The notes beneath the pieces are model-generated. The model was not told the origin of the DNA, did not search any database, and saw only the letters and a program-made list of their open reading frames with translations. From Clostridia bacterium (GTDB taxonomy: Bacteria > Bacillota > Clostridia > Christensenellales > Aristaeellaceae): a DNA stretch of 64,000 nt. The first letter of the stretch is position 1, and each line of letters opens with the position of its first letter. The stretch lies in assembly GCA_017549335.1 (NCBI GenBank), contig JAFYVB010000003.1:1-64000 (forward strand). Reading direction: 5' to 3'. Of this stretch, positions 9,416 to 16,884 are shown in pieces. A program made the position numbers and the translations under genes.

Positions 9416-11713
9416 TTACAGCTTGTTTCTCATGATCTTGCCCGAAACGGTCTTGGGCAGGCCATCGGAGAAGACGATGATGCGGGGATACTTGTAGGGC
9501 GCGGTACGGCGCTTGACGTAGTCCTGAATTTCCTTTTTCAGCTCGTCGCTGGGCTCCTTGCCCTTGAGCACGATGGTGGCCTTGACCACCTGACCGCGGA
9601 TGGGATCGGGAGCAGCGGTGACGCCGCATTCCAGAATGTAGGGCAGCTCCATCAGCACCGATTCGATCTCGAACGGTCCGATGCGGTAGCCGGAGGACTT
9701 GATCACGTCATCCACGCGGCCCACATACCAGTAGTAACCGTCCTCATCGCGCCAGGCGGTATCGCCGGTGTGATACAGGCCGTCCTTCCAGGTTTCGGCG
9801 GTCTTGTCCTCGTCCATGTAATAGTCCGTCGCCAGACCGCAGGGGAGGCCGTCCTCGATGCGGGCCACGATCTCGCCCGTTTCGCCGGCGGCTACAGGCA
9901 TGCCCTGCTCGTTGACGATGTCGATATCATACAGCGGCACGGGCTTGCCCATGGAGCCCATCTTGGGCTCGGTGCCGATGAGGTTGCCGATCATGACGGT
10001 GGATTCGCTCTGACCGAAGCCCTCCATCAGCTTCAGCCCCGTGGCTTCCTGGAATTTCAGGTATACTTCGGGATTGAGCGCTTCGCCGGCGATGGTGGCG
10101 TGCTCAATGGAGGAAAGATCGTACTTGGAAATATCCTCACGGATCAGCATGCGGTACATGGTGGGCGGCGCACAGAAGGTGGTGATGTGATATTTGCCGA
10201 ACATGGGCAGGATATCCGCCGCATCAAAACGGTCAAAGTCATAGGCAAAGACAGCGGCTTCGTTCAGCCACTGGCCGTACAGTTTGCCCCAGGCAGCCTT
10301 GGCCCAGCCGGTGTCGGAGATGGTCAGATGCAGGCCGTCGGGATTGACGCACTGCCAGTAGCGGGCGGTGATGAAATGCCCCAAAGGATACTTGAAGCAG
10401 TGGCTGGCGATCTTGGGATTGCCCGTGGTGCCGGAGGTGAAGTACATCAGCATGCGGTCGTCGCCGCAGGCGGAATCCTCGGTGCGGAAGTAGTGGGAGG
10501 AATAGATTTTGTATTCCTCGTCAAAGCTGCGCCAGCCTTCGCGGACAACGCCTGTCATCAGGCGGTTTTTAACGCAGGGGCACTTATCGGCAGCTTTGGC
10601 GGCTTCCTCGGCCACGTCGCCGTCGGGGGTGATGATGATGGTGTTGATGCCCGCCTTGTTGAAGCGGTATTCAAAGTCCTTTTCCTTCAGCTGGTTGGTG
10701 GCGGGAATGGCGATGGCGCCCAGCTTGCACAGACCCATCATGCAGATCCAGAACTGGTAATGGCGCTTGAGCACCAGCATCACGCGGTCGCCCTTTTTGA
10801 TGCCAAGGGAACTGAAGTAATTGGCAGCGCGGGCGGATTCGCGGGAAATATCCTTGAAGGTGAAGCGGCGCTCTTCCTTGTCGCGGGAAATATGCAGCAG
10901 AGCCAGCTTGTCGGGCTGCTTGGCGGCGATGGCGTCCACCACGTCAAAGGCGAAGTTGAAGGTATCCTCGTGATTGAAGGAGATGGCCTGCAGCGCACCG
11001 CGGCTGTTTTCCACGGCGTTCACATATTTTTCCCACACGCGCTCGCTGGTTTCTTTCACGGGCACAGGTACCACCTCGGGGGCGGGCAGGTCGATCTTTT
11101 CATCCTTGGCGGGAGCGGATTCCTCGTTGGGCTTGATGACGATGGCGTAGAACCACGCGTCCTCGCCGCCCACAGCCACCATGCCGTGGGGCGTGGAGCT
11201 GTCATAGTAAATGCTGTCGCCGGCGGAGAGCACCTCGATATGCTCGCCGATCTGGATCTTCAATTTGCCCTGCAGCACCACGTCCAGTTCCTGACCGGAG
11301 TGGCTGGTGAGCTCGATATCGCCGTATTCCATTTCACGGCTGTATTCGGCGTGCACGTACAGCGGATCGGTGGTGCGGTTGCGGAACTGCGCAGCCAGAT
11401 TGTAATAGGTCATGCCGTGGGCCTGCTCGATGCGCTGACCGGCGCCGGCGCGGGTAAGGGTATAGCGGGACAGGCGGGGGCTGGTGCCCTCGATGATGTC
11501 CGTTACGTCAACGGACAGCGCAGAGGCGCAGCGATACAGGAAGGCGAAGTTCAGGTCCACTTCGCCCGCCTCGCAGGCAATGTATTCTTCCGGCGTTACG
11601 CCGGTCTTGACGGCCATTTCCTCCTCGGTCCAGCCCTCGATCAGGCGCAGCTCGCGGATACGGCTTGCCATCTCGTGCAGTTTAAAGGTAAGACCTGTCA
11701 TTTTGCTGTCCAT
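9416..11713 (-). CDS. Fusion: XRE-type HTH + cupin + AMP-forming acyl-CoA synthetase
   Basis: A 765-residue three-part protein. Residues about 12-75 form an XRE-type helix-turn-helix (SRIRELRLIEGWTEEEMA followed by TGVTPEEY). Residues about 125-200 form a cupin sensor domain (HSGQELDVVLQGKLKI, PHGMVAVGG). Residues from about 255 form a full acyl-CoA synthetase resembling the medium-chain/ACSM type, with YFTSGTTGNPK at about 421-431, YHTGDTAWRDEDGYYWYVGR and C-terminal GKIMRNKL. XRE-cupin proteins are usually transcription factors, so this looks like an enzyme joined to its own regulator. The ATG at 11713 has GGAGGG upstream. It is a single-gene unit behind a valine-type T-box, ending next to repeat copy B. 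The likely substrate is a branched or medium-chain acid (inference). Confidence 0.88.
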   Translation of the reverse strand: MDSKMTGLTFKLHEMASRIRELRLIEGWTEEEMAVKTGVTPEEYIACEAGEVDLNFAFLYRCASALSVDVTDIIEGTSPRLSRYTLTRAGAGQRIEQAHGMTYYNLAAQFRNRTTDPLYVHAEYSREMEYGDIELTSHSGQELDVVLQGKLKIQIGEHIEVLSAGDSIYYDSSTPHGMVAVGGEDAWFYAIVIKPNEESAPAKDEKIDLPAPEVVPVPVKETSERVWEKYVNAVENSRGALQAISFNHEDTFNFAFDVVDAIAAKQPDKLALLHISRDKEERRFTFKDISRESARAANYFSSLGIKKGDRVMLVLKRHYQFWICMMGLCKLGAIAIPATNQLKEKDFEYRFNKAGINTIIITPDGDVAEEAAKAADKCPCVKNRLMTGVVREGWRSFDEEYKIYSSHYFRTEDSACGDDRMLMYFTSGTTGNPKIASHCFKYPLGHFITARYWQCVNPDGLHLTISDTGWAKAAWGKLYGQWLNEAAVFAYDFDRFDAADILPMFGKYHITTFCAPPTMYRMLIREDISKYDLSSIEHATIAGEALNPEVYLKFQEATGLKLMEGFGQSESTVMIGNLIGTEPKMGSMGKPVPLYDIDIVNEQGMPVAAGETGEIVARIEDGLPCGLATDYYMDEDKTAETWKDGLYHTGDTAWRDEDGYYWYVGRVDDVIKSSGYRIGPFEIESVLMELPYILECGVTAAPDPIRGQVVKATIVLKGKEPSDELKKEIQDYVKRRTAPYKYPRIIVFSDGLPKTVSGKIMRNKL

Positions 11714-11734
11714 ACAACACCCTCCAGTACAAAG

Positions 11735-11990
11735 AAAAACGCCTCAAAGAAATCTCTTTGAGACGGACAATGATCCGCGGTACCACTCAAATTGCGCTTA
11801 TCGCGCCGCTCAGAACTCTGATAAGTCCTTATCCCTTGACGCAGGCTCACGGGAGGCTCTACTTGCCTAAAGGCTTTCTGCACTCCTGCTCGGAAGCGAC
11901 CGGCTGTGAAGACCTCATTGCAGCCTTTCACCTGCCGGCTGCTCTCTGAAAACGGGGTTTTCCGCCCTCTTCGTCATCGCATTGCTTTGA
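11735..11990 (-). promoter_or_regulatory. T-box leader, valine type (specifier GTC)
   Basis: On the minus strand GAGTGGTACCGCGG lies at 11776-11789, followed by a terminator stem CGTCTCAAAGA/TCTTTGAGGCG with a T run at 11735-11765. Stem I begins near 11985. Counting five bases back from CGAGC, as in the pheS leader, gives GTC (Val). The downstream gene is the HTH-cupin-synthetase fusion, so valine starvation should raise its expression. Confidence 0.85.
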
Positions 11991-12000
11991 AATTATACCT

Positions 12001-12029
12001 ATAATACAAAAATTATTCCATAATGTCAA
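12001..12029 (-). promoter_or_regulatory. Promoter of the valine T-box unit
   Basis: Minus-strand -35 TTGACA (12024-12029), 17-base spacer, -10 TATTAT (12001-12006). It is divergent from the darA promoter. Confidence 0.8.
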
Positions 12030-12071
12030 GAGAAAAGCAATCAAGATACAAAATCCGCCCGTTCTTCGTTC

Positions 12072-12100
12072 TTGCAAGAAAGGCTTCATTATAGTATAAT
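12072..12100 (+). promoter_or_regulatory. darA promoter
   Basis: -35 TTGCAA (12072-12077), 17-base spacer, -10 TATAAT (12095-12100). The transcript would begin near 12107, just before the GGAGG site of darA. Confidence 0.75.
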
Positions 12101-12133
12101 AAAAACACCAAATAAGATTGGAGGAAATAGTTT

Positions 12134-12463
12134 ATGAAAATGATCGTTGCCATCGTACAGGACGAGGATTCTTCCCGCCTGATCTCCGCCCTGATGAACG
12201 ACGGCTTTGGCGTGACCAAACTGGCCACTACCGGCGGCTTTCTGCGTGCCGGAAATACCACGCTGCTGATCGGTGTGGATGATGACCGTTTTGACGCGTG
12301 CCTGCACATCATCGAAAAGCTGTGCAAGAGCCGCCGTCAGGTGACTACTTCCCCCTTGGCCGGCGGCGGTGCCGTGGGTATGTACACCCAGATGCCCATC
12401 GAGGTAACCGTGGGCGGCGCGACGGTATTTGTGCTCAATGTTGAGCAGTTTGCCAAGTTCTAA
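12134..12463 (+). CDS. darA: Cyclic di-AMP receptor DarA (PII-like)
   Basis: A 109-residue PII-like signal protein of the DarA/PstA (YaaQ) family. It has the conserved N-terminal KMIVAIVQDED, a long T-loop region and TTGGFLRAGNTTLLIGV. DarA trimers bind cyclic di-AMP; the downstream target is not well known. GGAGG stands about 9 bases before the ATG. The following holB and ricT genes give the same order as the Bacillus yaaQ-holB-yaaT region. Length and sequence are normal, and it has its own promoter divergent from the valine T-box unit. Confidence 0.92.
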   Translation: MKMIVAIVQDEDSSRLISALMNDGFGVTKLATTGGFLRAGNTTLLIGVDDDRFDACLHIIEKLCKSRRQVTTSPLAGGGAVGMYTQMPIEVTVGGATVFVLNVEQFAKF

Positions 12464-12528
12464 ACAATCGCGGAAAGACAGCTGAAACCGTGTGACTGCT
12501 GGTTTTCCATGAAAGGAATTAGCCCCTT

Positions 12529-13512
12529 TTGATCACCCTTGATTCCTTCAGCAGCTTGGGTGAGCCTCAGCGCGAGCTTATCGAAGACATACGCGCAGGG
12601 CGCACGCCCCACGCGGTGCTGCTTACAGGCATTGCCGGCACGGGCAAGCGAACGCTTGCCCGTTTGCTGGCGTGTGCGCTTTTATGCACGGATACAGGGA
12701 ATAAGCCCTGTATGCAGTGCAAGGGCTGCCGCCGCGCACAGGCCATGACCCATCCCGATCTGCTGCTGCCCGACGTGAAGGAAAAAGACCGCACCATCAA
12801 GGTGGATGATCTGCGAGAGATCATCCGCGCATTATCCTATCATGCCAGCGAAGGCACCCGCCGCGTGGTGCTGATCGAAAATGCCCAGCGCATGACGGCA
12901 CAGGCGCAGAACGCTTTGCTCAAATCCTTGGAAGAGCCCGATGCGGAAACGGTGTTTCTTTTAACGGCGTCGGGCGAAACGGGGCTTTTACCCACCGTGC
13001 GCTCCCGCTGCCGAGTGGTGCGCGTGCAGCCGTGGAGCGAAGAAAAGATCGTTTCTGCGCTGATGAGCCGCGGCATGGATGCTTCCCGTGCCCGGGAGCT
13101 TGCTTCCCTTTGCGGCGGCAGCCTGGGCGCTGCCGTTGATATGGACGGGGACGAAACTTATTTCGCGCTGCGGGAAGCCTGCGGCCAAAGCTTTTTTTCT
13201 GTCCGGGGCATGCAGGACGTGCCCGTCGTCTCTGCGCTGCTGAAGGATAAAAAAGACAGCGCGGACGAAATACTGACCATTCTTGAACTGAAGATCCGCG
13301 AATACCTTGTGTATTCGCTGGGTGCGGGAAAACGTCCCGATCCGCTGCCCAAGGGCGCGTGCATCGAAAACTGGGAAAATGCTCCCTCCCGCAGCATAGA
13401 AAATGTGATGCTTGCGCTGCTTGAAAGCAGAAAATACCGCGCAAGCAATGTATCGTGGCAAGCCATTGCCGAAAAACTACTTTATATCATATCGGAGGAA
13501 ATTACCCCATGA
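12529..13512 (+). CDS. holB: DNA polymerase III, delta' subunit
   Basis: A 327-residue clamp-loader AAA+ protein. Walker A-like GIAGTGKR is at residues 34-41, the zinc-binding cysteines lie within about 51-72 (CxxC spacing in CMQCKGC), and a SRC motif follows in TVRSRCRVV. It helps the tau/gamma complex load the beta clamp. The start is a TTG at 12529 with AAAGGAAT upstream; no in-frame ATG gives a full-length N-terminus. Its stop overlaps the ricT ATG (ATGA), indicating coupling. The N-terminal half is family-typical, while the C-terminal part is more variable, as usual for HolB. Confidence 0.9.
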   Translation: MITLDSFSSLGEPQRELIEDIRAGRTPHAVLLTGIAGTGKRTLARLLACALLCTDTGNKPCMQCKGCRRAQAMTHPDLLLPDVKEKDRTIKVDDLREIIRALSYHASEGTRRVVLIENAQRMTAQAQNALLKSLEEPDAETVFLLTASGETGLLPTVRSRCRVVRVQPWSEEKIVSALMSRGMDASRARELASLCGGSLGAAVDMDGDETYFALREACGQSFFSVRGMQDVPVVSALLKDKKDSADEILTILELKIREYLVYSLGAGKRPDPLPKGACIENWENAPSRSIENVMLALLESRKYRASNVSWQAIAEKLLYIISEEITP

Positions 13513-14444
13513 CAACGATTGTAGGCGTGCGTTTCCGCAACGCAGGCAAACTGTATTATTTTGATCCCGGCAAGCTGTGGCCCACGGCGGGCGACGCGGT
13601 GATCGTGGAAACGGCCCGCGGCGTGGAATATGCCGAGGTGGTCACCGGCGTGCGCGAGGTGGAGGATCATGAGATCGTTTCGCCCCTGAAGCCCGTCATC
13701 CGCATCGCCACCGCCGAGGATGCCCGCCATCAGCAGGAAAATCTGCGTAAGGAAAAAGAAGCGTACGGCGTCTGCCAGCAGAAGATTTTCGATCATAATC
13801 TGGAAATGAAGCTGGTGAGCGTGGAGTATACCTTCGATAACAGCAAGATCCTGTTCTATTTCACCGCCAACGGCCGCGTGGATTTCCGCGCACTGGTCAA
13901 GGATCTGGCGGGCGTGTTCAAGACCCGCATCGAGCTCAAGCAGATCGGCGTGCGCGACGAAGCCAAGATGATGGGCGGTCTGGGCCTTTGCGGCCGTCCC
14001 GTATGCTGCGCCCAGTTCATGGGTGATTTCCAGCCTGTGTCCATCAAGATGGCCAAGGAGCAGAATCTCTCCCTCAATCCCACCAAGATCTCCGGCGTCT
14101 GCGGCCGGCTGATGTGCTGCCTGAAGTACGAGCAGGATCATTACGAAGCCACCCGCAAGCGTATGCCCAGAGTGGGCCGCGAAGTGATCACCCCCGACGG
14201 CAACGGTACCGTGCAGGAGATCAACGTACTGAAAGAAACGGTGCGCGTGCGCGTGCCCAAGGGTGACAGCAGCGAAACCAAGGATTATCCGCTGGAGGAG
14301 ATCAAACGCATCGGCGGACGCGAACGCGTAAGCATCGATACCCCCCACGACGTGGCCGAAGCCCCCGAAACGGATGAGGAATTCCTCGAAACCAACACCG
14401 ACGAAACCCACATTCACGACGAAAGCATTTCGATGGACGATTAA
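13509..14444 (+). CDS. ricT: PSP1-domain protein RicT (YaaT)
   Basis: A 311-residue PSP1-domain protein. Two cysteine-rich motifs, GLCGRPVCC (C161, C166, C167) and GVCGRLMCC (C198, C203, C204), match the Fe-S-liganding motifs of RicT. In Bacillus it works with RicA and RicF on RNase Y-dependent mRNA processing, and affects competence, biofilm and sporulation. An in-frame GTG lies further upstream, but the ATG at 13509 is preceded by GGAGG and begins with the conserved MTTIVGVRF. The C-terminus is an acidic, histidine-containing tail. holB-ricT adjacency is conserved in Bacillota. Confidence 0.92.
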   Translation: MTTIVGVRFRNAGKLYYFDPGKLWPTAGDAVIVETARGVEYAEVVTGVREVEDHEIVSPLKPVIRIATAEDARHQQENLRKEKEAYGVCQQKIFDHNLEMKLVSVEYTFDNSKILFYFTANGRVDFRALVKDLAGVFKTRIELKQIGVRDEAKMMGGLGLCGRPVCCAQFMGDFQPVSIKMAKEQNLSLNPTKISGVCGRLMCCLKYEQDHYEATRKRMPRVGREVITPDGNGTVQEINVLKETVRVRVPKGDSSETKDYPLEEIKRIGGRERVSIDTPHDVAEAPETDEEFLETNTDETHIHDESISMDD

Positions 14445-14454
14445 AGGTGATACA

Positions 14455-15534
14455 ATGAGCACTTCCAGAAAAGACGAGATCATCAAGCTGCAAAACGAAA
14501 TCATTCAGTCCATGGCCAAGCGCAATCTGCACTCGGTCTATAACGATTTCTGGGGCAAGTCCGCGCCCAATAAGGAGGAAGCGCCTGTGGAAAAGGCGCC
14601 CGCCGCCGAAAAGAAAGCGCCTGCTCCCGAAGCGCCCAAGGAAGAAATTCCCAAGGAAGATATTGAAGACCTCAAGAAAGAGCTGGCAGGCTATATCGGA
14701 CTGACCACCGTCAAGGAAGAGGTGGATCAGCTGATCAACTGGATCCGTGTGGAGCAGATGCGCAAGGAGCATAACCTGCCCACCAGCGATCTGACGCTGC
14801 ACATGGTGTTCTCCGGCAACCCCGGTACTGGCAAAACCATGATCGCCCGCCTGATGGCCCGCATTTTCCATTCGCTGGGCATCCTCAGCAAGGGTCAGCT
14901 CGTGGAAGTGGATCGCGGCGATCTGGTAGCCGGTTACGTGGGTCAGACCGCCATCAAGACCAAGGAAGTGATCAACAAGGCCATGGGCGGCGTTTTGTTC
15001 ATTGACGAAGCCTATGCGCTGACCAACCGCGGCGAAAACGACTACGGCGGCGAGGCGGTGGATACGCTGCTGAAGGCCATGGAAGATCACCGTGACGATC
15101 TGGTGGTCATCGTGGCGGGCTACATCAAGCCCATGGAGAAATTTCTTCATTCCAACCCCGGTCTGGAATCCCGCTTCAACCGCTTTATCGATTTCCCGGA
15201 TTACACGCTGGACGAGATGATGGCCATTTTCGATATGCGCATGAACGGCGCAGGCTATACGCTGGCGGAAGACGCCCGCGAGGCGCTGAGCGAAGTGATC
15301 GACCGCGAAAGCAAGGCCGACGTCAAGGGCTTTGGCAATGCCCGCGGCGTGCGTAATCTCTTTGAAACGGCTATCGCCCGTCAGGCGGATCGTCTGGGCG
15401 AGACCGAGGGCGAGATCACCCGCGAAATGCTCATGCTTTTGACCAAGGAAGATATCACCGGCGAAAAGCCCGAGCAAAAAGAAGAAAAAGTCGAAGAAAA
15501 GCCCGAAGAAAAAACCGAAGAAGCTTCAAATTAA
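14455..15534 (+). CDS. SpoVK/CbbX-type AAA+ ATPase
   Basis: A 359-residue AAA+ ATPase. Residues about 35-70 are a low-complexity Lys/Glu/Pro/Ala linker. The ATPase domain has Walker A GNPGTGKT at 121-128 and Walker B GVLFIDEA at 179-186, followed by the usual arginine-finger region ESRFNRFI. The C-terminal tail is again Lys/Glu-rich. Homologues are the sporulation protein SpoVK and Rubisco activase CbbX. With no Rubisco genes here, a SpoVK-like role is more likely. The ATG is 10 bases past the ricT stop, so the two are probably cotranscribed. Its 3' end overlaps the opposing gene by 9 bases. Confidence 0.85.
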   Translation: MSTSRKDEIIKLQNEIIQSMAKRNLHSVYNDFWGKSAPNKEEAPVEKAPAAEKKAPAPEAPKEEIPKEDIEDLKKELAGYIGLTTVKEEVDQLINWIRVEQMRKEHNLPTSDLTLHMVFSGNPGTGKTMIARLMARIFHSLGILSKGQLVEVDRGDLVAGYVGQTAIKTKEVINKAMGGVLFIDEAYALTNRGENDYGGEAVDTLLKAMEDHRDDLVVIVAGYIKPMEKFLHSNPGLESRFNRFIDFPDYTLDEMMAIFDMRMNGAGYTLAEDAREALSEVIDRESKADVKGFGNARGVRNLFETAIARQADRLGETEGEITREMLMLLTKEDITGEKPEQKEEKVEEKPEEKTEEASN

Positions 15535-16344
15535 CAGCATATCATTGGGAGAAGCGCCGCGATAGATCACAGCGGCGCTTTTTCCTATGCTGTTTTCGAT
15601 GCGCTGTACGCAGCCTGACAGCGGATCGGCGGTGAGTGCGAAAGCAGGCCATGCACGGATGCAGGAAACAAGCCCGCCCGGATATCGCTGCAGCACCCGT
15701 CCGTCAGGGCGCAGACGCACCGTGCTGCCGATTAAACCCACCAGCAGCGATTGATCCTGCAGCGCACACAGCGCTCCCGGAAGCCCCCGGGCGCTGAAAA
15801 CGTCGCTTTTTACGCCGCGGGGGGAGATGCGCAGAAGGTGCGAGGAAATATCGTCCTCTTCCACGGCGCACAGGGCGAAAATCTCCCTGCCGCAGAAGAC
15901 GGCGGAATACACCATGCCCGGCAGCGGCAGCTGCCGCAGCAGCGTAAGATCATGGGCGGAATATAAAAGCGCCGTGCCTGAAGCGCCGCCTGCTACCAGC
16001 AAAAGCGAGCCGCAGGGGCTCAGCTGCATATCCCGGGGATAGCAGCCTGCCTGCGCACACAGCCGCAGCCGACCTGTGACGGGACACAAAAGGCTCACGC
16101 TGTCCGCTTCGGTGCTCAGACAGTACAGCGACCCGGGCAATGCGCACAGCCGGCTCACGCCCGGGGGCAGAGAATATTCGGACAGCTTTTCGGTGTTCGG
16201 CGCATAACGCTGCGCCATGTCCGAAACTGCGCAGATCACGCTGTCGCCGCACACTGTCAGACAATTTGTCTGCGGGGACAGGCGTTTTTCGCCGCTGTTT
16301 ATGTACATCAGTCCCTTTTCCGCATCGGCAATCCACAGCGCCAT
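15526..16344 (-). CDS. Uncharacterised protein, beta-propeller-like
   Basis: A 272-residue protein with no function I recognise. The sequence runs as short hydrophobic strands about every 40 residues (for example LTVCGDSVICAV, RLCALPGSLYCL, SPCGSLLLVAGG, CALQDQSLLVGL), the pattern of a WD40/YncE-like beta-propeller. It is unusually cysteine-rich for a soluble protein. No signal peptide or membrane segment is visible. AGGGGGG lies upstream of the ATG. The gene is convergent with the SpoVK-like gene and overlaps its end by 9 bases. A ridA terminator lies just upstream, so it probably has its own promoter. Confidence 0.6.
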   Translation of the reverse strand: MALWIADAEKGLMYINSGEKRLSPQTNCLTVCGDSVICAVSDMAQRYAPNTEKLSEYSLPPGVSRLCALPGSLYCLSTEADSVSLLCPVTGRLRLCAQAGCYPRDMQLSPCGSLLLVAGGASGTALLYSAHDLTLLRQLPLPGMVYSAVFCGREIFALCAVEEDDISSHLLRISPRGVKSDVFSARGLPGALCALQDQSLLVGLIGSTVRLRPDGRVLQRYPGGLVSCIRAWPAFALTADPLSGCVQRIENSIGKSAAVIYRGASPNDMLLI

Positions 16345-16404
16345 CAGCGCACCCCCCTCTGCTTTTTACGGTATGCGGAAAGGGGGAGAGGGGTGAAGGG
16401 CAAC

Positions 16405-16442
16405 AAAAAATGCGGGAGACTTTGAAAAGTCCCCCGCATTTT
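16405..16442 (-). terminator. Intrinsic terminator after ridA
   Basis: AATGCGGG...CCCGCATT inverted repeat around a GAAA loop, flanked by A and T runs on the two strands. On the minus strand it follows the ridA stop codon; it could work in both directions. Confidence 0.8.
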
Positions 16443-16451
16443 TAAGCGTAT

Positions 16452-16829
16452 TTACCGCACGCAGACAGCCTCGATCTCCACCAGCGCGCCCTTGGGCAGC
16501 GCGGCCACCTGCACGCAGGAGCGGGCGGGGTAGGGCTGCACAAAGTGGGCGGCGTAGATTTCGTTGACCGCCGCAAAATCATTCATATCCTTGAGGAAAA
16601 CGGTGGTTTTGACCACGCGGGAAATATCAATTCCCGCTTCTTTGAGGATGGCTTTCATGTTTCCGATGGCACGCTGAGCCTGTGCGCAGACGCCTTCTTC
16701 CAGCATGCCGGTCTGGGGGTTTACGCCCAGCTGACCGGACAGGTAGACAAAATCCCCTGCGGCGACGGCCTGCGAATAGGGGCCGATGGCGGCGGGCGCC
16801 TGATGGGTGCTGATCGCTTTGATATCCAT
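16452..16829 (-). CDS. ridA: RidA family enamine/imine deaminase
   Basis: A 125-residue YjgF/YER057c/UK114 protein. It has the typical opening of ~MDIKAISTHQAPAAIGPYSQ~, an internal YLSGQLGVNPQTG and the C-terminal PARSCVQVAALPKGALVEIE with the conserved arginine. RidA hydrolyses reactive enamines/imines released by PLP enzymes such as threonine dehydratase. I chose the ATG at 16829 because GGAGG stands directly before it; an ATG six codons upstream lacks such a site. It follows the terminator of ispH-rpsA and has its own terminator. Confidence 0.93.
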   Translation of the reverse strand: MDIKAISTHQAPAAIGPYSQAVAAGDFVYLSGQLGVNPQTGMLEEGVCAQAQRAIGNMKAILKEAGIDISRVVKTTVFLKDMNDFAAVNEIYAAHFVQPYPARSCVQVAALPKGALVEIEAVCVR

Positions 16830-16844
16830 AAGATCCTCCATAAA

Positions 16845-16876
16845 CAAAAAGGGAAGCCGTTAAGGCTTCCCTTGAT
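16845..16876 (-). terminator. Intrinsic terminator after ispH-rpsA
   Basis: Minus strand AAGGGAAGCC, TTAA loop, GGCTTCCCTT, then a T run, 9 bases past the stop codon. It sits inside the short gap before ridA. Confidence 0.85.
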
Positions 16877-16884
16877 GTGCTTTA

